DNA of 64,000 nucleotides from Capillidium heterosporum. Taxonomy: Eukaryota; Entomophthoromycota; Entomophthoromycetes; Entomophthorales; Capillidiaceae. Shown one piece after another: positions 36,705 to 47,925 of this stretch. The stretch lies in contig WBMQ01000014.1 in NCBI GenBank assembly GCA_016630905.1, positions 186,001 to 250,000 of the forward strand. The letters are read 5' to 3'. Under the pieces are notes generated by a model. That model had not been told where the DNA came from, did not search any database, and saw only the letters and a program-made list of their open reading frames with translations. Every line of letters begins with the position of its first letter. Within the stretch, counting starts at the first letter, position 1. Both the position numbers and the translations under genes were made by a program.

Positions 36705-38503
36705 ATATAAATTTTCGTCAGATATCTAAATTAAAGATTGATTAGCAATAGTTTAATTTGATTGGTTTACTTGTTGTTTTTATGGTATAAAGTAGTTGGT
36801 ATCAAGTTTAGTTAAATGCTCAATAAATAAATAAACTAAGATATAGAGAAGTGTATGTCCCGATATTTAGCGATCTTCCGTCCTTATATATACCTCGTCG
36901 ATCCGATAATGTACTCAATTGCTTGCAGGAATGTTCTTAACTTCTAAGACATCATCAACTACGCATCAATTCTAGGCTAAACTTAAACCGAAGGCCTGAG
37001 AGACTGCCATTGGATAGTTTTTGCAATTAGACAAGCTCTATGTTTTCATTTGCTACCTATTCTTCAAAATATCGAACCTCATGATTTCATTGGAATCGTA
37101 ATCAAAGAACTATTGGCAGTCACGTCAATAACAAAAGTTATTTTTAGAAATAATCCAAGTTCAACATGGATTTTGTTGCCTTGTTTCCAACCATTACCAA
37201 GTGAGAATTCTTAATTTTCAAAAAGGGGGTGAGCTTGCATATCAGGAAGTTTCCCGAAAGCTATGTTGGTCCATGTGACTAGGATGCTTATGCAATAGTG
37301 AGTCCCCATGGCATAATGGCAGCTCTTCAGATACCGTTAGCCGCTAATAAACGGTTGTTCCAGTATATTTAAGCTAGCTGAGAAGCTTCAGATCTATTAT
37401 TACTTATGCTATACCGTACTCTGAAACGCTTGATAGCTTTGATGGTGTAACAATATAAATTAAGGTTTTTGGGCCTGGTGCAATGTCTAATCGGATACTA
37501 AAACATTAAGGTGGACCATCAGATTTAGAATAAAATTGAATGTATCTGATGGTTGATATCGCTATATAATATTTGGGAAAGCTAAATCATCGAAATAGAT
37601 AATTATGAATTTTATAGTTACTATTTATATGCTATTTTTAAAACATTAAAAAGTATTTGTATAAATAATAGTAATCGAATATATTTATATATATTGTTAT
37701 CTATCGATCACATGTCGATATATATAAACAGTATAGCGACTGGTGGCTACCCTACTATACAATGAAATCGAACTCCATCAAGTATCCCATCAAAATCTAC
37801 ACAACATTTTAACCTGTCAAGTATAATAGGCAGCTAGATATCGTATATCACTTACTACAGCTGATTTGACATTCAAAGATGAGGCTATGGTATATGATCT
37901 GAACCTTTAGGAAATCCCTACTTATTTATAAGAAATTGCGATGACTATTTCGCCAAAAAGATAGTCTATATATACTTAAGTGTATGTCAAAAACTAGTAT
38001 AGTTCAAATGTCTACATTTTCTAACTTCCATCATTAATAAAATATCTCAATCCCTTGAACTAAAAATTTACCTAGCTTTATCCTTTTATACAGCCTACAA
38101 TCAGTCCTATCAATTCAACTAAGACGAGCCTATAGAAATACCTAACCTAATTTTAACCCACAATAAAACTTAATAAAAAATCAATTATAAATAATTTGAA
38201 ACAAAAATTTATTGAGCTTTGCGTTGATATAAGAGGAGAGATAATTGGCATCTCCCCCGGGTAGGGACGGAATTGTAGTGAACTAGGTTTACTACCAACT
38301 ACCTAATCTTCGCAGCTGACACCTGTGTCGATTATTTCAGCTGAGTTATTGTCCTAATCAGATAATAACAAAGTTGAACACCTTTTTATATAAAAAATAT
38401 ATACTAATAAATATAAGAGAAAGTATGATACTCAGCGTTTGAAATTGTAAAAAGCTAAAATAGCATATTTTCATAGTAGTACATTTATGATAAATATTGA
38501 TAG
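36705..38503. other. Long AT-rich intergenic stretch
   Basis: No gene seen over 1.8 kb. A GC-richer patch lies at about 38,215-38,370, within an otherwise AT-rich region (CTCCCCCGGGTAGGGACGG). It could be a structured RNA or an old exon; I cannot tell. Confidence 0.35.
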
Positions 38504-39265
38504 CTAGTCATCTTCGTCAACATCTACAACCTCTTCATACTCATCATCCTTCTCGACATCGATAGAGCTCAAGTTAGATTCCTTAGCCAACGAACATTTC
38601 CTCAAAGCTTTGCGCATGTACCCATGGTAACAAAGTTTTACAGCCTCTTCGATATCGAACCACTGCCGCTTACGTTCGAACTTCTCGGGCCAGTTGATAA
38701 ATATTTGGTCGACCTCCATCTCAAAGTATAAAATTTGAGAGTCTCGTTTTCCTTTGCGGTTGATGGTACGTTTGGACCACTCGCCCAACTTCTTGGTATT
38801 AACGTTGCCAATAACTCCAGCTGTTGGTAACCAAAATTTAGATTGCAGTTTTAAAATATACAGTACCTTCCTCCCAAGTCTCTCGCTTAGCTGCTTGGTA
38901 AGCTTGTTCACGACCTTTTACACCACCTTTAGGCTAAAGATTATAGTTAGTTATCTCTGTTTCTACAATATAAAGTTTACCAAGATCCAGCGGTCAGGGT
39001 GGGCTCTTGAAGTAACCATCAACACTTTCTTGTTGACTTTGTCTACAGGAACCATACCGGCTACCTATTTTACAAGCATGTTAATATTTGGACTGGAATC
39101 CTGTTTTAGAAATATGCTTTTTACCTGTCGAAATCGAAAGTGCTGTGGAAAGGCCTCAACATCGTTGAAAATGGAGTTTTTGGTTGTGAAATGGACCATA
39201 CGTTGGGCAGGACTACCTAAGATAACGGATGTCCATAAGGTTAACAAAGGTACTTGGAATTTCAT
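38504..39265 (-). CDS. Nudix hydrolase, diphosphoinositol polyphosphate phosphohydrolase (Aps1/DIPP-like)
   Basis: Removes the beta-phosphate from inositol pyrophosphates and cleaves diadenosine polyphosphates. Four exons: 39125-39265, 38981-39064, 38867-38933 and 38504-38820, with introns of 46-60 bases. About 202 residues. The Nudix box is complete, GGVKGREQAYQ then AAKRETWEEAG (G-x5-E-x7-R-E-x2-E-E-x-G), with the motif split by an intron right before its final AG. WILPKGG precedes it, and the C-terminal WFDIEEAVKL is typical of DIPP proteins. The tail is acidic. The N-terminal 45 residues begin MKFQVPLLTLWTSVILG, a hydrophobic stretch unusual for this cytosolic family. This could mean organelle or secretory targeting, or an alternative first exon. 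Confidence 0.9.
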
Positions 39266-40929
39266 GGCTTGTAAATATATTTAATTAAATAAGCGTTTGT
39301 GTTGTAGTAAAGGGATAAAAAGCTGTGGATTGGAAGGTGTCGATAGATAGTTTAAGTTTATAATATTAGTTAATACGATTTTGAACTTCTTATATACACA
39401 AGTTAGGAAGATAAATAAGTATTGTACAGTTAGACGTAAGCCGTGTTAATAGTTTACAAATAAGTTGAGAGACAAAGCTTTTGAAAGGTGTAATTCTGTC
39501 CTTTTATAACGCTTAGTATAGAATATTTCATTTCCAAACTATGGCTTTGTAGGATTATCTATTGTTATTTTCAACTTCCTTTCTCCACAAAATAGAGCTT
39601 TCCTAATTAGGATCGAGAAATCTCTATCACTACCCTGTTCCAATAATTTGTGTACCTTTTTACAATTGGACTTGTAAAAAGTTATACAGTTTTGATAAAC
39701 AGGGTAGTTTTAGCCTTTGCTATCTCTCCCTTTGCTAAATCTAACTAATGAAGAGTGAGATTTGTACCTTTTCAATTGTTCTTACTCGTCCTATATTTCG
39801 ACTGCTAAGCTTGATAAATTAGACGAGGTGTAGCGCTTGATCTCATCATAGAAATTTGGATACTATCCTCCTGGAAACTAGTGTGGGCAGGAAGTTCTAA
39901 TGGGAATATATAGATAAGGAGATGATTGGTTTACAGCTTATTGTAGCTTTTTAGCAACAATAGTTGCGAACCCCTTGCTCACCCTGCCTACTTTCGTGGT
40001 TTCCGACATCCAATATTGAAGCTGACGGTGCTAGTTTATATGGAGCTTAATAGGAGGTCACCAGATGAAAGTTTTATCATAGGAGTAGGGCAGTTCTCTT
40101 GCAGAGTTTCTAGACATTATAAAAGGGGTAAATTCTATATAGGTATTGTAGGTTTTTATATTATTTTGAAGACATTAATTTGACTATAGACATTATCAAT
40201 TTCCACAAGTACTTTCGGTGCCACTATAGCTGTAAAGTACAGTTGAGAGAGTAAAAGTAATGTTCAAGGCATTTCTTAATAATATAAATATTGGTAGTTA
40301 TATTTCTTGTTTAAAAACTGATCCTTGAGGTATTGCTAAATATAAAATAGTAGTATTAGTTAACTGGTATATTTTGTTTTAGCCATGGAAGCAGTTAACA
40401 TTCACGTAATATCTTTCAAAGCTTAATGTTACTAGAAGTTTACTAAAGTACTCGCAATTGAATGAACAAAGCGCTTGATAAAACATCAGAGATGACTTGT
40501 ATCAGTACCTGATCCATTGCTGTATTTGGGTGTTAGTAAAGCTAATAGTAAGCCATGGTAACAAGCTTTTATCGACATATTAAACAGCTGATATAGTAGA
40601 TAGTGTTCTAGCTACCAAAGTATACTTCAAGCTCAAAATAAACTTGGATCTATATCAAAGAAAGAATATATTAAAGACGTGTGTATAACAAAATAAAATG
40701 ATACAAAGATTTGCTCATGCTGATGAACTTCAGGGGATTATATAAAAGCTAAAAGCATTTGAAAAAACCATTATCAAGCTAAATAAAACAATAGTTTATA
40801 AAATTTAGTATCTAAGTAAAACGTCAATCCCATTCAAGGCCAGCATAAAATTTCGGAAGAATAGCATCGTTTTAACACAAATTCGACTTGCAAGGGGGTA
40901 CATAATGAAAATTTCTTACCCTAGTACAA
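39266..40929. other. Intergenic, nothing recognised
   Basis: About 1.7 kb without a coding or RNA pattern that I can support. Confidence 0.35.
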
Positions 40930-41307
40930 CTACCGGCTAACATACAATCTCCTGTACAGGCTTCTTCGCAATGTACCAGTTAACCAGATAAAAATAAGTG
41001 CAATGAAAAATAGTAGATAGAATATTAAGCTTATGGGAGGACCTACCAGCTGATCTCCAATCGATTGGTCCAAGTGTGCTTGGTCACTTGCAAGCCAAAA
41101 TCCAACTCTTATGAAATGTAAATCTAGTTTGTTAGACTGAATTTCTTCCAAACTCGATTTATTTTCCGTTTGGATTGGAACATCAATTGGCATTATGAAG
41201 GTTGAACTAGGTTGGGCTGAAGTTGAAGTTGCATCTAAAGTAAAGTTGGAACTATGTCGCGTATAATTGAATCGCCTTCTTTTGAGCTCGTTGATATCCA
41301 CTTGCAT
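40930..41307 (-). CDS. Small protein with C-terminal membrane helix, unknown
   Basis: Open frame of 125 codons from the ATG at 41,307. The N-terminal two thirds are hydrophilic (KRRRFNYTRHSS, then Ser/Thr-rich). One strong hydrophobic segment lies near the C-terminus (ISLIFYLLFFIALIFIWL) followed by a basic end with several Arg. The layout is that of a tail-anchored or single-pass protein of the ER or another endomembrane. I know no family match. The frame is also open upstream of this ATG, so a short 5' exon may be missing. Confidence 0.5.
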   Translation of the reverse strand: MQVDINELKRRRFNYTRHSSNFTLDATSTSAQPSSTFIMPIDVPIQTENKSSLEEIQSNKLDLHFIRVGFWLASDQAHLDQSIGDQLVGPPISLIFYLLFFIALIFIWLTGTLRRSLYRRLYVSR

Positions 41308-42513
41308 ACTTATGTCGGCACTATCCAAATTTGCAAATTTGTGGAAAAGTTGTCTTCAAACAGTTGTTCTTAGTCCTCAAGTTTTCTATTGCGACCATTT
41401 CTCTACAAAGGCGTTACAAAACTAACGCTTGTTTTATTTGTTTACTTTAACCAAAAGCTAACTGCTGATACTAGATTCTTTGCTAGTTGGCATATTAACC
41501 AATCAAGTCCATGCAGTTTTAACGATTCCTTGAACTTTATTGGAGTTGGAAGCCATCAAATTTTTTAAACTTGCCATCCAACCTACTTTTCCATCAATAG
41601 ATTGCAAATTGCTTATTCTACGATTGAGAAGATATATATAGTTAGTATTTAATTAATAGCTACTTGTATATTAGTAAGCTTAGTTTTAGTGGTAGACGCT
41701 TTGAAATAGTAACTAGGAATGTGTTTTGATCCAGTCTAATATAGATTGTATTTAGAAAAATGGATAGTCTCTAAGGCTTATTGTTGCCCAATGTTGAGTT
41801 CATTATAGACCTGGGGCTTGATAAACTAGCCTCATAAAAGAGAGCAGCTTGGTGTCTGAAGTCTTAGTATGTTGAGCTTGATTAATTACCTTTATACTTA
41901 GCTTGGAGAGTAGCTTTTAAAAGCAAGTCCAAGCAAAAGATACATACATTACCTTGTACTAATAGCAAAAAAATAGACAAACTTTATGTCAATTATGACC
42001 TACTTTAATAATAGTAGCATTGAAGCATAGATATGTATGGGTTTATCTGGTATATATTAAATTTATAATTAGAAAACCTGTTTCTATGTTGATTCAAGCT
42101 AGGACATGAATGCGATTCTGCAAAATTAACTTGGATCAGAAATGCAGACTAGTAGGCAATGCAAATATTTCACTCAAGCTGACGTACTAATTACACTAGA
42201 ATTATATCTAAAAGATTGCAAAGCTTCTAATATGTTCTAGATTATATAGTGAATATATGCATAGTATCAGTAAGTAGGCTTATATATATATTCCTAAATG
42301 GTTCCTTTAATCAGGAACATGGTAGCAAAAACAGTGTAAAAAATCCAAAGTTAATTTACAGCCACCAAATACCTGAAAGGAAAGGATATCTGGTGACTTC
42401 ATTTAATGAACTTTTCTCTTACGTAGTTGAAGCATTATGATCTCAATGGGTGATGAAGATGCAGTATAAATTGATGGTGGATAACTTATTTCCTACAAAC
42501 AGTTCAAATCAAA
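41308..42513. other. Intergenic upstream of the Slm1-like gene
   Basis: AT-rich. A short open frame at 42,249-42,440 lacks an ATG start and a family match; not called. Confidence 0.35.
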
Positions 42514-45045
42514 ATGCCAGAAATCATAAAAGCAACTCCGCCAACTACCAATACTCAACATCCTATGAAGGTTGGCACTGCGCCACCACAGTCCGAAGAA
42601 CTTTCAACCGGTTCATTCCTCAAAGCTGCCTCTAGTGAAAACACCGATATCCTTGAGAACCGCCTTGAAGCCTGGCGTGTCGTTGTAAAGGATCTTATCA
42701 ACTACTTTGAGGAAATATCCGATACCGAGATCAGTGCCAGTAGAGGCTATGAAAAATCGGCATCCTTACTCGAAGTTCCATTCAAAGAAGCCCACTACTT
42801 TATCGATCAAAATCAACCTGGGGTACAAAACCTGTTCCTAGCGCTTCGTGAGCACAGTGTCCAGCTTTCAAACTACTATAAGAATGCCAACACCACTGTC
42901 TTAGAAACTTCGATCAAGGACCTTAAGGCGCTCCGTGACGATATCAAGCGTAGAATTAAGGACATTAAAAGTGAACATAACACTTTAAACTCTAAGCTGG
43001 CCAAGACTCGTGAAAACTCTCGTAGCCACTACAGAAGTCTATCTCAGGCAGCCTCTGAGCTAGACCCTATCACCGATCCTGAGAAGGACCCATGGCTCGT
43101 CAATCATAGCTTCCAGCGTCAACTCCACAGAGACGTCAACGAAGAGAACAACTATAACCGCTCGATCCAAGCATCTATTACCAACATCACCACTTTTGAA
43201 TCCAACATCCTTCACAATATTAAGCGCATCATCAACAGTTACTACACTTCGAAGGAGAAGGAAGCTAGTACCATCGATAAAAATACCGAGTATGTCAAGG
43301 ATCTTTCCAACAAGATCACCGACGACTGTGAGTGGAAGGCCTTCCATAATAAAAATCCAGATGTACTGCCGCTTGGTGAAGTCCCTACAAGGAAAGTTGA
43401 AGATCTCGTCAATCCTCATGCCAACATGGAGCTTCTGTCTACTCCCAAGGAAGGTATGCTGGGCAGAAAATCAGGAATCAGCTTGCTAAAGTCGTGGAAG
43501 GATTATTACTTTGTACTCACTGGAAGTGGATTCCTTCATGCGTTCCCAGCTTCAGACTATGTAAACTATAAAGAACCCGAGTTCAGCATTCCACTCCATA
43601 AGGCAACCCTCACCGAATATACTAAGGATAGCGATTCGCCTTATGCATTCGAGATCACCGATCATTCAGCTGGCGGCATGTTCAGCAGTGAGAAGTCTTA
43701 TCTACTTCGAGCCAATAGCAAGGAAGAGTTCGGCAACTGGATTGGTGCTATCAATAGTAAAGCCGAAAAGGCATTCGTTAGTACCGAACATAGTCACGGT
43801 CATACTGCACCTTTAGCTGCAGGTGTTGGTCTCGCAGCCGCTGGTGCAAGTGCAAGTGCAGTTGCAGCTAATGCTTCTCATTCTGACAATAGAATGCCAA
43901 CTGCCAACCCTTCAGTAAACCCTACTATCGCTTCCCAGCCTAGCACACATCTCACTAACGAGAAAAACTTACCAATTGAAAGTGCTCCTTTAGTTACACC
44001 TAATAGTAAACTTACAGCTGATCAAGCTATAATGGGTGTTTCTCCAACTGCCGCTGCTGGGATGAGTGGCCGTTCTTCCCATGGACCGATCCTGACTTCA
44101 GGTCCTGAATATGGAACCAGCGCCAACCTGAACCGTGCTGCCAATAATTTGAATAACACGGGTCATGGACATAGCAACATCACTGGGAATATGGCTAAAC
44201 TTGGTGCAGGTGCTGCTGTAGGAGGCCTTGCAGCTAATACCTTACACAATGGTTCGCATAATCACGATTCTGATCGACTGAGAACCGATCAAATTCATAA
44301 CACTTCGGGCCCTGAATATGGAGTCAGTACCAACCTAGATCGTACAACTGACAACTTGAACAGTACTGGGTATGAACATAGTGGTGTCTCTGGAAATATG
44401 GCTAGGCTCGGCACAGGTGCCGCTGTTGGGGGTCTAGCAGCTAATGCCCTACATAGCAGCACCAATCAAGGTCACAGTAAGCTAGTTTCCACCGGGTCCA
44501 ACCTCGATAACACAATCGGTAGAGATATCTCCACCTTAGAAGCTCAGCGCCATGGTGCTCTTCCCGTAACCGATACCTCAACCGGCTATGCCTTTGATGA
44601 TAAACGCCACCTTCAAGATTCGATGCGTGTAGAAAGAGACTCTAACTTTAACAGCAACAACTTTAGCCAGGGACAAGGTCTAGGATCTGCTACCACAGCT
44701 GGAGTTACGGCTGGGTTAGCTAGTTCCGGAATAGCTGGAGGGTTCCATACTCCCGGTGGGAACGTAGTTGCCGGTAACCGCCTCGATGAAGAACAAAAGC
44801 GCAACGCGTCGATCGTTGGTGACACAGCCAAAACTACCAGTACCCAGCATCCCGACCAGGTAACAATCACCTCCAAGGGCCAGGAGAAGGTGTACGTACC
44901 TTTGGACGAAGCTACTGATGTCATCAACACTGCTTTTACAACTGGGGCACAGATCTCCAATCAAGAGTTCAACCCCAACCAGCAAAGTGGATCTAGAAGG
45001 TTGAATGCCGATGATCTTCCCGCTGGTCCCCTCCCAAGGGTATAG
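42514..45045 (+). CDS. Slm1/Slm2-like BAR-PH protein
   Basis: Binds PI(4,5)P2 at the plasma membrane. In yeast Slm1/2 link eisosomes and TORC2, actin and stress signals. Intronless, 843 residues. Residues about 45-280 form a helical BAR-type region (ILENRLEAWRVVVKDLINYF, then SASLLEVPFKEAHYF and GVQNLFLALREHSVQL). A PH domain follows at about 312-425 (EGMLGRKSGISLLKSWKDYY, YLLRANSKEEFGNWIGAI). The C-terminal half is low-complexity, rich in Gly, Asn, Ser and His, with an imperfect internal repeat of about 65 residues (GPEYGTSANLNRAANNLN and GPEYGVSTNLDRTTDNLN, each followed by GNMA and AAVGGLAAN). The end LNADDLPAGPLPRV is ordered-looking. The yeast proteins lack such a long Gly-rich tail. Confidence 0.88.
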   Translation: MPEIIKATPPTTNTQHPMKVGTAPPQSEELSTGSFLKAASSENTDILENRLEAWRVVVKDLINYFEEISDTEISASRGYEKSASLLEVPFKEAHYFIDQNQPGVQNLFLALREHSVQLSNYYKNANTTVLETSIKDLKALRDDIKRRIKDIKSEHNTLNSKLAKTRENSRSHYRSLSQAASELDPITDPEKDPWLVNHSFQRQLHRDVNEENNYNRSIQASITNITTFESNILHNIKRIINSYYTSKEKEASTIDKNTEYVKDLSNKITDDCEWKAFHNKNPDVLPLGEVPTRKVEDLVNPHANMELLSTPKEGMLGRKSGISLLKSWKDYYFVLTGSGFLHAFPASDYVNYKEPEFSIPLHKATLTEYTKDSDSPYAFEITDHSAGGMFSSEKSYLLRANSKEEFGNWIGAINSKAEKAFVSTEHSHGHTAPLAAGVGLAAAGASASAVAANASHSDNRMPTANPSVNPTIASQPSTHLTNEKNLPIESAPLVTPNSKLTADQAIMGVSPTAAAGMSGRSSHGPILTSGPEYGTSANLNRAANNLNNTGHGHSNITGNMAKLGAGAAVGGLAANTLHNGSHNHDSDRLRTDQIHNTSGPEYGVSTNLDRTTDNLNSTGYEHSGVSGNMARLGTGAAVGGLAANALHSSTNQGHSKLVSTGSNLDNTIGRDISTLEAQRHGALPVTDTSTGYAFDDKRHLQDSMRVERDSNFNSNNFSQGQGLGSATTAGVTAGLASSGIAGGFHTPGGNVVAGNRLDEEQKRNASIVGDTAKTTSTQHPDQVTITSKGQEKVYVPLDEATDVINTAFTTGAQISNQEFNPNQQSGSRRLNADDLPAGPLPRV

Positions 45046-45941
45046 CTTTCATTTTACCACCATACCTTTCTACTATTTATAAGTAAAGTATATATGTTAT
45101 ACTTATATTTTAAACAAAATTGGTATTTTCATTAAAACTGTATATAATATTTTAGTATTCAATACGCATATATTATTTTGGAATGCTAAATTATTGGAGA
45201 TAGTAAAGATACAATACAATATCTCAATTTTCCTACATCTAATTGTAGATATTGTCGAGATGGTTGATAAATTTTATCATAAACGTCAAGTACGGTATTT
45301 TTAGTCAATGTAAAATTACAAATGTTGACGGAACGTCCGATAAGCTTTGATAGAAATGTTGAGTAGTAAATATACCTGTTTATCTAAAAATATAATTTTC
45401 GTTGATGTAGTAGAAGTGCCTTGATGTAAATGTTAGGAAAAACACTTATAGATACAAAATATATAGTGGTATAAGACTTTTAACAGCAAATCAAGTTATA
45501 TCTGCTATATAGTATTCATCCTCTTACCGTCTCTTTACAATAATTGTATACTAGTCTTATTTTGATTTTATCTTTTGTTGATATACTCAATAAATATCAA
45601 ATCCTGTAAGTACTCCATTTAGCTATCAAAAAAACCCAACCTACACCCCATAATTAACCCTACTTGTCCAAAATCTAATTATATGAATTTTAATCATCAG
45701 CTCAATAACTTTACTAAGCTATTCCCCCAGCTATCTTAGGCCTTCTATTGATATCAGTATGAAACTTGGATTGGCATAATTTATCATGTACATAACCAGC
45801 TCCTAAAATGCAACGAATTCTCATAACTATAAAGATTTGACAGCACTTTTAACTTTACAAAAAGACTTCCGATCCCAACAAAGAAAAGACCTACCTCTTA
45901 ATAATATATACCTATCGAAATTTTCAACAAGTACATTGAAG
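45046..45941. other. Intergenic, AT-rich
   Basis: No feature seen. It contains the promoter of the symporter gene. Confidence 0.4.
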
Positions 45942-47371
45942 ATGCACCAAAATATCAAAAAGTTCCTCCAAGTACTAGCCATACCTTTTCAACTCCTTCA
46001 TCGCCTTTTGAAGAAGACCAACATAACCTTCTGGATCATTATCTTCATGATAATTGGATTCTTGATCGGCCTACTTGCCCCCCAGAGTTTCAGTTTGGAA
46101 CTGGTACACGTATCCAACGCCTTCCTCTACATGGTCAAATGTCTAATTACTCCCCTCATATTTAGCACCTTAGTCATCGGTATAGCTGGACACGGTGAAG
46201 ATCTTAAAAAGGTAGGGAAACTCGCTATCAAAACAATTATCTACTTCGAAGTAGTAACAACCTTAGCTCTGATAATAGGCCTCATAGCCGTTAACGTAGT
46301 TCAACCTGGAGTCGGGGTAACTTTAAACGAAGATAGTGTAGATAGTACTAAAGATTTAGTCAAGACGAGTGAAAAGTTAACGTGGCACAACGAACTCTAC
46401 AAGATTATACCCCAAAGTTTTTTCAAGGCAGCAACTGAAAATGAAATTTTACAAATTGTATTTTGTTCTATTATGTTTGCTGTAGCTATCATCAAGACCG
46501 ATATCAAGTACCGTAAACCCATGTTGGATTTCTTAAATTCGTTGTCTCAAATCATGTTCAAAGTTACCGAGTTAGTTATGAACTTCGCCCCCGTAGGTAT
46601 TGGTGCTGCCTTAGCTTATACAATCGGTAAGAACGGTTTACAGGTTCTAGTCAACTTATCCAAGTTGGTTGCCACTTTATATGTCTCCTTGGTAATCTAC
46701 GTGATTGTGGTATTGTTACCAGTTTTGGTGTTGAGTAAAGTTCCATTGTTGAAGTGCTTGAAGATTATCGGCAAGCCAGCTTTAATTGCCTTTTCAACGG
46801 CATCTTCGGAAGCGGCATTACCTATAGCTATGGAGAATTTGGAAAAGTTTGGGTGCCCGCAATCAATAGTTGGGTTTGTATTACCGACTGGTTACTCGTT
46901 CAACTTGGATGGTACGACGTTGTACCTAGCTCTAGCTTCCGTCTTCTGCGCTCAAGCTGGGGGTATAGATATGTCTATTTCACAGCAGATCGTCATGATG
47001 TTCTCGTTGATGTTGAGTTCTAAAGGAGTAGCTGCTGTACCGAGAGCTAGTTTAGTAGTGCTATCGGGTACTGTAACTAGTTTCAAGTTACCCCTCGAGG
47101 CGGTAGGGCTGATCATGGGCGTCGATGCACTGATGGATATGGGTAGGACAGGCCGTTAACTTGACGGGGAATTGTGTAGCTACTATAGCCTATGTCAGCT
47201 TGGAACGGGGATCTCGATTATGCTATGGCGCGTGGTGAAGTTAGTTTGGAGGAGAAGCAACGGGCTAATTCCATAAAGGACTTCGATGTCGAGGCGGGTA
47301 ACTCTCCTGACGATGAAGTTCGATGTGTAGAGTCTGAGATAGTGGAAGTTAATCATAAAAATTCATCTTGA
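45942..47371 (+). CDS. SLC1-type dicarboxylate/amino acid:cation symporter (DAACS)
   Basis: Na+- or H+-coupled uptake of acidic amino acids or dicarboxylates at the plasma membrane. Start chosen at the ATG at 45,942. About eight hydrophobic segments plus two re-entrant loops are visible. Diagnostic motifs: AFSTASSEAALPIAMENLEKFG (first hairpin loop), VLPTGYSFNLDGT (helix 7), MLSSKGVAAVPRAS (second hairpin loop) and MGVDALMDMGRT in helix 8. The main frame stops at 47,159 just after GRT, but the expected continuation (AVNLTGNCVATIAYVSLERG) follows in the next frame. A plausible hydrophilic tail (DLDYAMARGEVSLEEKQ) follows in a third frame to a stop at 47,371. Two extra bases (near 47,150 and 47,205, both at G runs) would explain this. 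Confidence 0.85.
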
Positions 47372-47448
47372 TATATATAGTGCTCTCAATAAAATCCAAG
47401 GTTGAATGTGCTCATATGCTTTTATTTTTATTTACAAAAACTAAGTTT

Positions 47449-47925
47449 CTAGTTGGACGAAGTTACATACAAGTCATCTTCAATATCCACTAACTGTAAG
47501 TAAGGTTCTGACCCATCCTTTTTTATCCCTGCCTTCTCCAACATGGCGCCATCCTCATCGGGTAAGGTAAACGAGTTGCGTACATCGGTAAATGACATTA
47601 GACTGGACATAGATCGCAGCGAACTAATTGTACCTTTGTGGTAGTAGGGGTGATTACTTACTTCGTTGGTAACTACAGTACTAGGACGTATCTTCAACGA
47701 AATGAACCTACTTTTCAAGTTGCTCTTTGAAGACTTGCAATCCTTTATGTGTAGACTAAAACTTCGTAATATGTGGTTCGTTTTGATTTCCTCATTGCCT
47801 TTCAACGGGGAAGTTGTTGATGTTGTGGATGGAGGTGGGGATGGGGATGCCTTTGGTGGGAAGAATTTGGTGAAGAGTTGGTGGAAGGTATCGTACATAC
47901 TGCTGTTGATCAATCGCTCTGTCAT
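47449..47925 (-). CDS. Hypothetical protein, Ser- and Pro-rich
   Basis: ATG-started 158-codon open frame, convergent with the symporter. The N-terminal half has a Pro/Ser linker (PPKASPSPPPS), the middle is basic and Ser-rich, and the C-terminus is acidic (DGSEPYLQLVDIEDDLY). There are no membrane helices and no family that I recognise. Probably a disordered regulatory protein, though a partner exon could be missing. Confidence 0.5.
   Translation of the reverse strand: MTERLINSSMYDTFHQLFTKFFPPKASPSPPPSTTSTTSPLKGNEEIKTNHILRSFSLHIKDCKSSKSNLKSRFISLKIRPSTVVTNEVSNHPYYHKGTISSLRSMSSLMSFTDVRNSFTLPDEDGAMLEKAGIKKDGSEPYLQLVDIEDDLYVTSSN

Noticed and set aside
47159-47371. Programmed frameshifting in the symporter
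   Set aside because: Considered because coding sense continues in other frames, but there is no slippery heptamer or downstream structure that I can see, and similar breaks occur in unrelated genes. Sequence error is simpler.
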